Source: Clostridia bacterium
Lineage (GTDB): Bacteria > Bacillota > Clostridia > Oscillospirales > Acutalibacteraceae
Assembly (NCBI GenBank): GCA_900771085.1
Contig: CAAGMR010000019.1
Coordinates: forward strand, 1-27,586
Direction of reading: 5' to 3'
Length of the DNA: 27,586 nt
This document shows positions 15,125-23,359 of the stretch, piece after piece. The notes beneath the pieces are model-generated. The model was not told the origin of the DNA. It was given only the letters and a program-made list of their open reading frames with translations, and searched no databases. The first letter of the stretch is position 1, and every line of letters starts with the position of its first letter. The translations under genes and the position numbers were made by a program.

Positions 15125-16018
15125 TTACGCCTCCTTTTCTGCACGTTCACAACGTGCCTTGTAATACTTGTCGAGAGATTTATAAGCTTTTTCAAATCTG
15201 TCTGCGTCCATTGAGCCATAATGCCATGTGTAGTCGCCTTCAATGAAGTCTACACCGGCACCCTTTGTGGTATCCATTATGATTGCTGTTGGCTTTGTGC
15301 CGCCATTCTTATGGTTCTCAATAGCCTGTTCAACTGCCATGCAGAGTTCTTTAATATTCTGTCCGTCCACTCTGATGGTATTGAATCCGAAGGATGCGAA
15401 ACGGTCGTCAAGAGGTTCAACTGCCATTTCGTCTGCTACAGGTCCGTCGATCATAAGCTTGTTGTTATCAACCATAACAACAACATTGGAAAGTTTGAAC
15501 TGAGATGCGGCATTGAAAGCCTCCCAGTTTGAACCTTCGTTAAGTTCACCGTCGCCTGTTACAACGTAGCACATGTAGTCCTGCTTTTTCATTCGTCCTG
15601 CAAGAGCCATGCCTACTGCCATAGATGTTCCCTGGCCGAGTGAGCCTGTTGAAACATCAACACCTACTACCTTGTTTGAGTCAAGGTGCATACCGATCTT
15701 TGCGCCTGTAAGGTTGAAAATTTTAAGCTCATCAATTGGCATAAAGCCAAGGTCGACAAGTACAGGTGCATAAGCAACTGCAGCATGTCCCTTTGAAAGA
15801 ACAAAACGGTCTCTTTCTTCCATGTCCGGATTCTTTACGTCATACTTCATATAACGATGATAAAGAACAGTCAATGCATCAAGACAGGAAAGTCCCCCAC
15901 CGATGTGTCCGCTGCCTGCCCAGTTTACAGTCTGTACAGTCAGTCTTCTGAGTTCATCTGCCTTTTTTTCAAGACGCAGCCATTCAGCTTTGTCAAAAGG
16001 CTTATAGTCTGCTGGCAT
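15125..16018 (-). CDS. Transketolase, N-terminal subunit
   Basis: 297 residues carrying the diphosphate-binding domain of transketolase. The thiamine-diphosphate motif GDGELNEGSNWEAF (from Gly155) ends in VDNN. DRFVLSKGHAA and GSLGQG are typical of the family. Split transketolase genes are common in Clostridia and other lineages. First gene of a three-gene unit (N-subunit, C-subunit, SCP2-like). The upstream leader holds two identical ribosome-binding-site-like boxes (16025-16034 and 16047-16056). Only the nearer one is correctly placed for ATG 16018. Confidence 0.92.
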   Translation of the reverse strand: MPADYKPFDKAEWLRLEKKADELRRLTVQTVNWAGSGHIGGGLSCLDALTVLYHRYMKYDVKNPDMEERDRFVLSKGHAAVAYAPVLVDLGFMPIDELKIFNLTGAKIGMHLDSNKVVGVDVSTGSLGQGTSMAVGMALAGRMKKQDYMCYVVTGDGELNEGSNWEAFNAASQFKLSNVVVMVDNNKLMIDGPVADEMAVEPLDDRFASFGFNTIRVDGQNIKELCMAVEQAIENHKNGGTKPTAIIMDTTKGAGVDFIEGDYTWHYGSMDADRFEKAYKSLDKYYKARCERAEKEA

Positions 16019-16024
16019 TATATT

Positions 16025-16056
16025 TCCTCCTTAAAAAATATATTAATCCTCCTTAA
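16025..16056 (-). repeat. Tandem ribosome-binding-site-like boxes upstream of transketolase
   Basis: The ten-base sequence TCCTCCTTAA (plus strand; TTAAGGAGGA on the minus strand) occurs at 16025-16034 and again at 16047-16056, 22 bp apart. The proximal copy is the functional ribosome-binding site. The distal copy has no ATG, GTG or TTG start at suitable spacing. Confidence 0.6.
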
Positions 16057-16104
16057 TTTTATTTCATACAAACGGTCAAAAACAATGATAAAAGCAACCA
16101 AAAA

Positions 16105-16130
16105 AAGCCATCGCCTTTTGGCGATGGCTT
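16105..16130 (-). terminator. Intrinsic terminator after ridA
   Basis: Perfect 11-bp stem AAGCCATCGCC (16105-16115) with GGCGATGGCTT (16120-16130), loop TTTT, with a U-rich tail in the minus direction. It ends the ilvA-ridA unit. Confidence 0.9.
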
Positions 16131-16148
16131 AAAAAACAAAACATCTGA

Positions 16149-16526
16149 TTAAAGAATTTCTGCAATTACCTCAACCTCTACAAGAGCTCCCGCAGGGAGA
16201 TCTGCAGCTGCAACGCATGAGCGTGCAGGCTTGGAAGTGAAGTACTCTCCGTAAATTCCATTGAAGGTTGCAAAATCTGACATGTTCTTAAGGAAGCACA
16301 CTGTCTTGATTACGTGGTCGTAGTCTGATCCGGCAGCAGCAAGAACCTCACCGATGTTCTTGCAAACCTGCTCTGTCTGACCTTCGATGGTATCAGCAAC
16401 GATTTTGCCTTCTGCAGGATTAATAGCAATCTGACCTGAAGTGAAAACAAGACCGCCTACGACTTTTGCCTGTGAATAAGGGCCTATAGCGGCTGGTGCT
16501 TTATCTGTGTGAATAGTTTTAATCAT
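16149..16526 (-). CDS. ridA: RidA family enamine/imine deaminase
   Basis: The 125-residue RidA/YjgF/UK114 protein hydrolyses the reactive 2-aminoacrylate and 2-aminocrotonate intermediates released by PLP-dependent dehydratases. Arg102 in KPARSCV is the conserved residue that positions the carboxylate. APAAIGPYSQA and GLVFTSGQI are family signatures. Start ATG 16526 is preceded by GGAGG at 8 nt; the in-frame TTG at 16541 lies upstream of that ribosome-binding site. It directly follows ilvA, whose product generates its substrate. Confidence 0.95.
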   Translation of the reverse strand: MIKTIHTDKAPAAIGPYSQAKVVGGLVFTSGQIAINPAEGKIVADTIEGQTEQVCKNIGEVLAAAGSDYDHVIKTVCFLKNMSDFATFNGIYGEYFTSKPARSCVAAADLPAGALVEVEVIAEIL

Positions 16527-16541
16527 CTTTCTGACCTCCAA

Positions 16542-17741
16542 TTAATACTGGCTGAAATTGAATCCGGCCTCGTTAAGAGCATTGGCGATTTCCTGCATAT
16601 GCTCAAAGTTCTTTGTTTCAATTGTAATTCTGAGGTAAGCATCGTTGATGCCCATTTTCTCAGTTGCCTTTTCATGGTGGATAAGTGTTACGTTACCGCC
16701 GTGGTTTGCAATGATGTTTGCAACTCCCTGAAGCTGGCCCGGCTTGTCTGAAAGAGTAACCTCAATTGACATTGTTCTGCCTGACTTGAGAAGACCTCTC
16801 TCGATGACACGTGAAAGGATTGTAACGTCGATATTACCGCCGGATACAAGGCAGCAGACTTTCTTGCCCTTTACAGGAACCTTGTCGAACATAACTGCTG
16901 CAACAGATACTGCGCCCGCTCCTTCGGCAATGAGCTTCTGCTTTTCAATGAGGGCAAGAATTGCAGCTGCAATTTCATCCTCTGTAACTGTTACTATCTC
17001 ATCAACATACTTGCTGCAGATTTCATATGTAAGGTCTCCCGGCTCCTTAACAGCGATACCATCGGCAATGGTTGAAACCTTATCAAGTCTTTCAATTCTG
17101 CCATCCTTTACGGAATTAAACATTGATGGTGCGCCGGCTGCCTGAACACCGTAAATCTTGATGTTTGGGTTTAATGACTTAACGGCATAAGCGACACCGG
17201 AGATAAGTCCGCCACCGCCGATAGGAACGACAATTGCATCTACTTTAGGAATCTGCTCGATGATTTCAAGACCGATTGTACCCTGGCCTGCAATGACATC
17301 CTCATCATTAAACGGGTGAATAAATGTATATCCTTCTTCGTCTTTGAGCTGGAGCGCCTTGTTGTAAGCGTCATCATATACGCCCGGAACAAGGCATACG
17401 TCTGCGCCGTAAGCCTTTGTTGCCTCTACCTTTGAAATAGGTGCGCCGTCAGGAAGACAGATGAGGGACTTAATGCCGTTCTGTGTTGCCGCAAGGGCTA
17501 CGCCCTGCGCATGGTTTCCTGCGGAGCAGGCGATAACACCACGGCTCTTTTCTTCTTCAGAAAGCTGAGAAATTTTATAAGCAGCTCCACGAACCTTGAA
17601 TGAACCGGTATGCTGAAGACATTCTGTTTTCAGGTATACTTCACATTCAGTATTAATCTTTGGCGCCTCAATGACGTCGGTTACTCGAACCTGGTCTTTG
17701 AGAACATAAGCTGCGTGATAGATTTTATCAAGTGTTAACAT
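16542..17741 (-). CDS. ilvA: Threonine ammonia-lyase (threonine dehydratase) with C-terminal ACT domain
   Basis: PLP enzyme converting threonine to 2-oxobutanoate and ammonia, the first step of isoleucine synthesis or a catabolic route. PLP-binding Lys49 is in SFKVRGAAYK, the phosphate-binding loop is GGGGLISG, and SAGNHAQGVA is also typical. The last 75 residues (IEVTLSDKPGQLQGVANII onward) form one ACT domain. This single-ACT, 400-residue architecture is shared by short IlvA and catabolic TdcB-like enzymes, so the allosteric ligand is uncertain. A promoter (TTGTTA-N17-extended TATAAT, 17781-17809) precedes it. Confidence 0.93.
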   Translation of the reverse strand: MLTLDKIYHAAYVLKDQVRVTDVIEAPKINTECEVYLKTECLQHTGSFKVRGAAYKISQLSEEEKSRGVIACSAGNHAQGVALAATQNGIKSLICLPDGAPISKVEATKAYGADVCLVPGVYDDAYNKALQLKDEEGYTFIHPFNDEDVIAGQGTIGLEIIEQIPKVDAIVVPIGGGGLISGVAYAVKSLNPNIKIYGVQAAGAPSMFNSVKDGRIERLDKVSTIADGIAVKEPGDLTYEICSKYVDEIVTVTEDEIAAAILALIEKQKLIAEGAGAVSVAAVMFDKVPVKGKKVCCLVSGGNIDVTILSRVIERGLLKSGRTMSIEVTLSDKPGQLQGVANIIANHGGNVTLIHHEKATEKMGINDAYLRITIETKNFEHMQEIANALNEAGFNFSQY

Positions 17742-17780
17742 GATTTTTCGCTTCTTTCTTTTTGCCGATTAATGCCAAAA

Positions 17781-17809
17781 ATTATAGCACTATGGTAAAA
17801 AAATAACAA
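17781..17809 (-). promoter_or_regulatory. Candidate sigma-A promoter of ilvA-ridA
   Basis: Reading minus: TTGTTA (17809-17804), 17 nt, TATAAT (17786-17781), with TGC directly before the -10 giving an extended -10. Confidence 0.65.
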
Positions 17810-17813
17810 TAAA

Positions 17814-17835
17814 AAGGGCGGATATATCCGCCCTT
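17814..17835 (-). terminator. Intrinsic terminator after the malic enzyme gene
   Basis: A 22-bp perfect palindrome whose arm is AAGGGCGGATA, followed by T-rich sequence in the minus direction. It lies just beyond the malic enzyme stop and upstream of the ilvA promoter. Confidence 0.88.
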
Positions 17836-17849
17836 AAAATTATTTCTGT

Positions 17850-19022
17850 TTAGATGCGAGCAACGCCTGATTTACGGGCTGCATCTGCAACAGCTTTTGC
17901 CACTGTCGAACCAACGCGTGGGTCAAACGCCTTTGGAATAATGTAATCTTCTGATAGTTCATCATCTGAGATGAGGCTTGCGAGAGCTTCTGCTGCCGCA
18001 ACCTTCATATCCTCATTGATATCTGATGCTCTGACATCAAAGGTTCCGCGGAAAATACCCGGGAATGCAAGTACATTATTTATCTGATTTGGGAAGTCTG
18101 AACGACCGGTTGCCACTACTCTGGCGCCGGCTGCTTTCGCCTCATCAGGGAAAATCTCAGGTGTTGGATTAGCGCAAGCGAATACGATTGCATCTTTGTT
18201 CATTGTCTGAACCATTTCTTTGGTAACTGTGCCCGGAGCTGATACACCGATAAACACATCTGCTCCTACAAGTGCATCTGCAAGTGATCCCTGTACCTTA
18301 TCAAGGTTGGTAACTTCTGCAAGTTCTTCCTTAATCCAGTTGAGACCTTCACGACCTTTGTAGATAGCGCCCTTTCTGTCGCACATAATAACATTCTTAA
18401 CTCCGGCAGACATGAGCAGTTTTACAATAGCTACAGCTGCAGCGCCGGCGCCTGATGTTACAACCTTGAGTTCATCAAGGTTTTTGCCAACGAGCTTGCA
18501 TGCATTCTTAAGTCCTGCGAGTGTGATTACTGCTGTACCATGCTGGTCGTCATGGAAAATAGGGATATCGCACTTCTCTTTGAGCTTTCTTTCAATTTCA
18601 AAGCAACGTGGCGCTGAAATATCTTCAAGGTTAATTCCGCCAAAGCTTCCAGACATGAGATAAACAGCATTTACAAATTCGTCTACATCTTTTGTCTTAA
18701 CACAAAGAGGGAATGCATCAACATCACCAAAGTTTTTAAAGAGTACACATTTGCCTTCCATTACAGGCATACCTGCTTCCGGTCCAATGTCGCCAAGACC
18801 GAGAACTGCGGTTCCATCTGTAATAACTGCGCAGAGATTGTGTCTGCGTGTAAGCTCATAACTCTTTTCTACGTCCTTTTGAATTTCAAGGCATGGCTGA
18901 GCTACACCCGGAGTGTAAGCGAGAGAAAGATCTGTCTCATTCTCTGTTGGTACTGTTGCCTTTACTTCAATTTTACCTCTCCACTCTTCGTGGAGTCTTA
19001 ATGACTCTTTTGCGTAATCCAT
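17850..19022 (-). CDS. NAD(P)-dependent malic enzyme (oxaloacetate-decarboxylating malate dehydrogenase)
   Basis: Oxidatively decarboxylates malate to pyruvate and CO2. The catalytic Tyr36 (LAYTPGVAQPC) and Lys91 (GMPVMEGKCVLF) are in place, DDQHGTA is the metal-binding segment, and GAGAAAVAIVKLL is the Rossmann nucleotide loop. At 390 residues it is the short bacterial type without a phosphotransacetylase domain. The ATG lies 10 nt after the stop of the Ldh-family gene, with GGAGG in that gene's end, so the two are co-translated. Cofactor preference cannot be read with confidence. Confidence 0.95.
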   Translation of the reverse strand: MDYAKESLRLHEEWRGKIEVKATVPTENETDLSLAYTPGVAQPCLEIQKDVEKSYELTRRHNLCAVITDGTAVLGLGDIGPEAGMPVMEGKCVLFKNFGDVDAFPLCVKTKDVDEFVNAVYLMSGSFGGINLEDISAPRCFEIERKLKEKCDIPIFHDDQHGTAVITLAGLKNACKLVGKNLDELKVVTSGAGAAAVAIVKLLMSAGVKNVIMCDRKGAIYKGREGLNWIKEELAEVTNLDKVQGSLADALVGADVFIGVSAPGTVTKEMVQTMNKDAIVFACANPTPEIFPDEAKAAGARVVATGRSDFPNQINNVLAFPGIFRGTFDVRASDINEDMKVAAAEALASLISDDELSEDYIIPKAFDPRVGSTVAKAVADAARKSGVARI

Positions 19023-19032
19023 TTAAAAAACC

Positions 19033-20145
19033 TTACTCCTCCCAAGGGAATACATATTTTGTAAGACCGAGCTCATCACGAATCTGGCTGAGTTCTGCCT
19101 GTACTGATTCATTGATAGGAACACCTGTGTCTTTTCTTGAAAGCCAGACTTCGTATTCCTTTTCACCTGCAGAATAAATGCGATCATGACCTGGCTGCTT
19201 CTCTGAAGCACGAACCTTGCGGATGATTTCTCCTGCTTTTTCTCTTGCAAGCTTCTCGCCGAGGAAATGCTCAGTGTCGATAGCTATGAAGAAATGACCA
19301 AGATGATATGGTCTGATATTACCATCTTCATCCTTACCGTCGAGGTCCTTGCCGTAAGCACCATCCTGAAGGATAGAAGAAAGAAGTTCAATTACCATGG
19401 CATAGCCGTAGCCTTTGTATCCGCCAAGAGCTTCGCCGATACCACCGAGTGTTGTAAGGGCGTTTGTACCGCCGCGAATAGCCTTAAGAGCAACGCCTGC
19501 ATCTCCGCTTACAGGATTGCCGTTGCGGTCGATGATTGTGCCCGGATGAACGTCTTCACCGATGCGTTCATAGTATTCAATCTTACCGTTCTGTGTGATT
19601 GATGTTGCACAGTCAATAACGAAGTCGAACTCTTCATCAGTTGGGATACCAACTGTAAGAGGGTTTGTACCAAACATGCCTTCAACGCCAAATGTCGGAG
19701 CAACTGAAGGACGAGCGTTTGTACCTGTGATACCAATGCAGCCCTGCTTTGAAGCCTGAGTTGCATAGTAACCTGCAATACCATAGTGGCAGCTGTTTCT
19801 GACAACAACCATACCAAGACCATATTCCTTAGCCTTGTCGATTGCCATCTGCATTGACTTGTAACCGATAACCTGGCCCATACCGTTGTGGCCATCAACA
19901 ACAGCTGTGCAAGGTGTTTCCTTAATAATTTCGTACTCTGTTACAGGATTCTGGATACCGGCTTTGATGCGGTCAAGATAAGTTGGCTTGAAACGGTTAC
20001 AACCGTGGCTTTCAATACCTCTCTTGTCTGATTCCAAAAGGACGTCTGTACAGATTTTTGCGTCTTCTTCAGGGATTCCATAACCAACAAATACATCTGT
20101 TACGAAGTTTGTGATCTGTTCCCAGGATACGTTCATTTTAGGCAT
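19033..20145 (-). CDS. Ldh-family (malate/L-lactate/ureidoglycolate) dehydrogenase
   Basis: The 370-residue NAD(P)-dependent oxidoreductase belongs to the LDH2/MDH2 family (AllD, ComC, YlbC, DpkA), unrelated to classical lactate dehydrogenase. ESHGCNRF (His47) and NSCHYGIAGYYA (His120) are the conserved active-site histidines, and TNARPSVAPTFG and GTNPLTVGIP are further signatures. Family members act on malate, sulfolactate, ureidoglycolate or imines. The coupling to malic enzyme makes a malate-like 2-hydroxyacid plausible but not proven. The ribosome-binding site AAAGGAG lies 8 nt before the ATG. A short dyad (20186-20199) sits over the likely -10. Confidence 0.88.
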   Translation of the reverse strand: MPKMNVSWEQITNFVTDVFVGYGIPEEDAKICTDVLLESDKRGIESHGCNRFKPTYLDRIKAGIQNPVTEYEIIKETPCTAVVDGHNGMGQVIGYKSMQMAIDKAKEYGLGMVVVRNSCHYGIAGYYATQASKQGCIGITGTNARPSVAPTFGVEGMFGTNPLTVGIPTDEEFDFVIDCATSITQNGKIEYYERIGEDVHPGTIIDRNGNPVSGDAGVALKAIRGGTNALTTLGGIGEALGGYKGYGYAMVIELLSSILQDGAYGKDLDGKDEDGNIRPYHLGHFFIAIDTEHFLGEKLAREKAGEIIRKVRASEKQPGHDRIYSAGEKEYEVWLSRKDTGVPINESVQAELSQIRDELGLTKYVFPWEE

Positions 20146-20185
20146 GATGAATTCTCCTTTTTTATTATCTCTTTTAATATTTTAT

Positions 20186-20199
20186 AAGTGCTCGCACTT
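20186..20199. promoter_or_regulatory. Short dyad, candidate operator upstream of the malate genes
   Basis: AAGTGC-TC-GCACTT (6-bp arms, 2-bp gap) overlaps a TATAAA (20181-20186, reading minus) about 40 bp before the dehydrogenase start. It could be a repressor site. The plus strand also runs into T, so it could equally be a weak terminator, though no plus-strand gene precedes it. Confidence 0.3.
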
Positions 20200-20216
20200 T
20201 TTTAAAACTAACAATA

Positions 20217-20250
20217 CGTCGAGTTTGTTTAAAAAATAACAAACTCGACG
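20217..20250 (-). terminator. Strong hairpin after the TVP38-like gene
   Basis: Perfect 13-bp stem CGTCGAGTTTGTT (20217-20229) with AACAAACTCGACG (20238-20250) and an 8-base AT loop, 15 bp beyond the stop of the minus-strand membrane protein gene. The tail is only moderately U-rich, so the terminator call is likely but not textbook. Confidence 0.7.
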
Positions 20251-20264
20251 TGCCTCTAATTATT

Positions 20265-20978
20265 CTATGGCTGCGCAACCTTAGTCTCGCCGCCATTCTT
20301 CTTTGCATCTTTTCTGCTTTTTAAGATAAGCCAGATAAGTACTCCCAGGCCAAATATACCGGCTCCAATGTAAATAGTTGTCATATTGACAGAATCAGGC
20401 AGAAGATATGCCGCGCTACCCATTATTGTGAAAAGGGTTATGTATGGCACAAGGCCAAGAAGTGAGAGACCATAATACTGCCAGAACGGATACTTGGTGT
20501 TTCCTAGAATAAGGCTGACCAGGTCAATCGGTGCCGGAGAAAGTCTGACCAGTACAATTCCTATTGCACCCTTTTTGGTATAAGAAGACAGAAGTTCTCC
20601 TACAGTCGGATTGATTTTAAGTATCCTTTCAACTGCCGGGCCACTTAAGAATCGGCCAAACCAGTAAGTTGAAGCAATCTCCAGCATCATTCCGGTTATA
20701 CTGCAGAACACGGCAACCTTAGGTTCAAACAGGAGACCGATACTGAGATAAAGAATAGACGCCGGTATTACAAGTACGAAAGACTTGAGCAGGAACACCG
20801 CCCATACAAGTCCGATTGCCATCCAGACAGATGGTGCTCTGGCCACGATTGACTTGAGGTCTATGTGTCTTAGCTGTTCATAATTTGTGACAACAAAAAA
20901 TATGAGTGCGCCGACAACTATGATTTTAAGAATAGTTTTCCAATTGACTTTGAGCCAGTCAACGATTTTGGTAATCAT
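20265..20978 (-). CDS. TVP38/TMEM64 (DedA-superfamily, SNARE-associated) membrane protein
   Basis: 237 residues with about five to six membrane segments. The central region carries the VTT-domain pattern: YLSIGLLFEPKVAVFCSITGMMLEIAS, a Phe-Gly-Arg-Phe turn, then GIVLVRLSPAPIDLVSLILG with the conserved Arg and Pro. Related DedA/VTT proteins act in lipid scrambling or carrier flipping, but the role of TVP38-type bacterial members is unsettled. It lies about 100 bp behind the cad operon on the same strand. A TATAAT (21012-21017, reading minus) may give it its own start. Lys/Arg-rich C-terminus. Confidence 0.85.
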   Translation of the reverse strand: MITKIVDWLKVNWKTILKIIVVGALIFFVVTNYEQLRHIDLKSIVARAPSVWMAIGLVWAVFLLKSFVLVIPASILYLSIGLLFEPKVAVFCSITGMMLEIASTYWFGRFLSGPAVERILKINPTVGELLSSYTKKGAIGIVLVRLSPAPIDLVSLILGNTKYPFWQYYGLSLLGLVPYITLFTIMGSAAYLLPDSVNMTTIYIGAGIFGLGVLIWLILKSRKDAKKNGGETKVAQP

Positions 20979-21022
20979 ATTATTTCCTTCATTGTCTTTT
21001 TGATTTCGTATATTATACGCCC

Positions 21023-21055
21023 GAAAAGGTCAAAAGCAAAGCCTTTGACCTTTTC
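21023..21055 (-). terminator. Hairpin at the end of the cad operon
   Basis: Perfect 12-bp stem GAAAAGGTCAAA (21023-21034) with TTTGACCTTTTC (21044-21055), loop of nine. It lies 20 bp beyond the CadC-type stop codon. No long U run follows, so it may attenuate rather than fully stop transcription towards the TVP38-like gene. Confidence 0.6.
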
Positions 21056-21074
21056 AGCAATTATTATAATTCTG

Positions 21075-21440
21075 TTACAGTTCTTCGAGATGTTCGCGGC
21101 CAAATTCAAGGATAGTGCGAACATGCTCATCATCGAGAGAATAGAATATAGACTTGCCGTCTCTTCGGCTTTTTACAAGTTTGCTCTGCTTTAATGTTTT
21201 AAGCTGATGTGACACAGCTGACTGTGTCATATTCAGCGCCTCTGCGAGGTCGCAGACGCACACCTCCTGCTCGAGAAGGACGTACATTATGCGAATTCTG
21301 GTGGAGTCGGCGAACACCTTGAAAAGATCTGCAAGATCGTAAAGTTCATCTTCATCCGGCATCTTATTGTTTACGATATCAAGAAGGTCGGGATGAATGC
21401 ATCTTTCCTCGCAAACTTCTATCTTATCTGTTTCTGTCAT
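21075..21440 (-). CDS. cadC: CadC-type ArsR/SmtB metal-responsive repressor
   Basis: 121-residue winged-helix repressor. Both metal sites known from Staphylococcus CadC are conserved with identical spacing. The thiolate site (alpha3N) has Cys10, Cys14, Cys61 and Cys63, with the ELCVCDLA-type box written EVCVCDLA. The alpha5 zinc site has Asp104, His106, His117 and Glu120. NMTQSAVSHQLKTLK is the recognition helix. It is the last gene of its operon (11 nt after cadA) and very likely represses the promoter at 23632-23660 through the dyad there, releasing DNA on Cd(II), Pb(II) or Zn(II). Metal choice is inferred from the ligand set. Confidence 0.93.
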   Translation of the reverse strand: MTETDKIEVCEERCIHPDLLDIVNNKMPDEDELYDLADLFKVFADSTRIRIMYVLLEQEVCVCDLAEALNMTQSAVSHQLKTLKQSKLVKSRRDGKSIFYSLDDEHVRTILEFGREHLEEL

Positions 21441-21451
21441 TCTGACACCTC

Positions 21452-23338
21452 TTAAATGTTTTTAACAAACAGTGCACGAATTGCATTTAATACGCAGATT
21501 ACCATAACGCCTACATCGGCAAAAATAGCAAGCCACATATTTGCGATTCCCACTGCACCGAGAATAAGGCAAAGGACTTTTACTCCGATGGCAAAATAAA
21601 TGTTTGTATAAACGATGCGAATGCACTTGCGGGCGATACGGATTGCTTTGGAGATCTTAAGAGGATCATCATCCATAAGAACAACATCTGCAGCTTCAAT
21701 GGCAGCGTCTGAACCCAGACCGCCCATTGCAATACCGATATCCGCTCTTGAAAGAACAGGTGCATCGTTGATGCCGTCACCTACGAAAGCAAGCTTTTCT
21801 TTTTTGCCTTTATTGCCGAGGAATTTTTCAACGAGGCTTACCTTGTCACCCGGGAGAAGGCCTGAGTAAACCTCGTCCACACCGATTTCTTTTGCCACGG
21901 CATCTGCAACGCGTTTTACGTCACCTGTAAGCATTACTGTTCGTTTGATTCCGGACTTGTGAAGTTCCTCGATGGATTCTTTTGCATGTTCCTTCAGTTC
22001 ATCGGAAATAACGATATGGCCGGCATAAGAGTCGCCAACGGCAACATAGATGATTGTGCCAATGCTTGTACACTCTTCTACCTTAAGGCCAAGTCTGTTC
22101 ATAAGCTTCAGGTTGCCTGCAGCAACTTTTTTGCCATCCACAGTAGCTATTATACCATGTCCTGAGACTTCTTCGACATCAGTTACTCGTGTTCTGTCTA
22201 TATTACCACCATAAGCACGCTGAATACTTTTGGAAATTGGATGAGATGATGAACTTTCTGCGTGAGCAACAAGTTCAAGCAGGACTTCTGACTCAAGAGA
22301 GTTGTGATGTACACCTGTTACTTCAAAGTTACCTCTTGTAACAGTACCTGTTTTGTCAAAAACAACTTCGTCTACGTTTGCAAGTGTTTCCATATAGTTG
22401 GATCCCTTTATAAGGATTCCGGCATTACTTGCACCGCCGATTCCACCGAAGAAAGAAAGCGGAATACTAACGACAATTGCACAAGGGCAGGAAATAACCA
22501 GTACCGTAATAGCTCTGTAAATCCAGTCTGTCCACATAGGCGGTTCAGACATTGCAAGCATTCTGAAGAGCGGTGGAACTACAGCCAGAACAACTGCAAG
22601 AGCTACAACTACAGGTGTATAGTATCTGGCAAATTTCGTAATGAAATTCTCTGACTTTGCTTTTCTGGAACTTGCATTTTCAACAAGGTCAAGAATCTTG
22701 CTGGCTGTTGATTCGCCAAAGCCTTTTGTAGTCTTAATGTGAAGTACACCGGATTCGTTAATGCATCCGCTTGCAACAGTATCTTCAACCGTAACGCTCT
22801 GCGGAAGACTTTCACCGGTAAGCGCACTGGTATTAAGTGTTGATGAGCCTGAAACAATTATGCCGTCAAGCGGAATCTTTTCTCCCGGCTGAACAACAAT
22901 TTCAGAGCCAATTTCAACGGAGTAAGGATCAACCTGTGTAAGCTCCCCATCAACTTCTATGTTTGCATAGTCCGGTCTTATGTCCATAAGCTCGCTTATG
23001 TTTTCACGGCTTTTACCGACAGCGATACTCTGGAAGAGTTCGCCTATCTGGTAAAAGACCATTACGGCTACGCCTTCTTTATAATCCTGAAGTACAATTG
23101 CGCCTACAGTCGCAATTGCCATGAGGAAGTTTTCGTCAAAAACCTGTCCCCGTCCGATACCCTTTACTGCTTTGATGAGTACATCGTAACCTGCGGTGAG
23201 GAATGGAATCATATAGACGGCAAACAAGACCCATTGATTGACATCAATAAGCCTTGATACAACTTCTATTAAAACGATGCAGACAACAGCAACAATAATG
23301 CGTATCAGCATCTTCTTCTGTTTACGTCTGAGTTTCAT
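21452..23338 (-). CDS. cadA: CadA/ZntA-type heavy-metal-exporting P1B-ATPase
   Basis: 628 residues with all P-type motifs intact: TGES (Glu176), CPC in the membrane (Cys284-Pro285-Cys286), phosphorylated Asp328 in DKTGT, TGD (471-473) and GDGIND (Asp521). It exports soft divalent metals (Cd, Zn, Pb) at ATP cost. The usual N-terminal metal-binding domain is missing and is encoded as the separate small protein just upstream (23360-23578). The partner regulator is of CadC type, supporting Cd/Zn/Pb over copper. The start ATG 23338 has no strong ribosome-binding site in view, so coupling to the upstream gene (21-nt gap) is likely. Confidence 0.94.
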   Translation of the reverse strand: MKLRRKQKKMLIRIIVAVVCIVLIEVVSRLIDVNQWVLFAVYMIPFLTAGYDVLIKAVKGIGRGQVFDENFLMAIATVGAIVLQDYKEGVAVMVFYQIGELFQSIAVGKSRENISELMDIRPDYANIEVDGELTQVDPYSVEIGSEIVVQPGEKIPLDGIIVSGSSTLNTSALTGESLPQSVTVEDTVASGCINESGVLHIKTTKGFGESTASKILDLVENASSRKAKSENFITKFARYYTPVVVALAVVLAVVPPLFRMLAMSEPPMWTDWIYRAITVLVISCPCAIVVSIPLSFFGGIGGASNAGILIKGSNYMETLANVDEVVFDKTGTVTRGNFEVTGVHHNSLESEVLLELVAHAESSSSHPISKSIQRAYGGNIDRTRVTDVEEVSGHGIIATVDGKKVAAGNLKLMNRLGLKVEECTSIGTIIYVAVGDSYAGHIVISDELKEHAKESIEELHKSGIKRTVMLTGDVKRVADAVAKEIGVDEVYSGLLPGDKVSLVEKFLGNKGKKEKLAFVGDGINDAPVLSRADIGIAMGGLGSDAAIEAADVVLMDDDPLKISKAIRIARKCIRIVYTNIYFAIGVKVLCLILGAVGIANMWLAIFADVGVMVICVLNAIRALFVKNI

Positions 23339-23359
23339 GGTAAATATATTTGCGACGAT

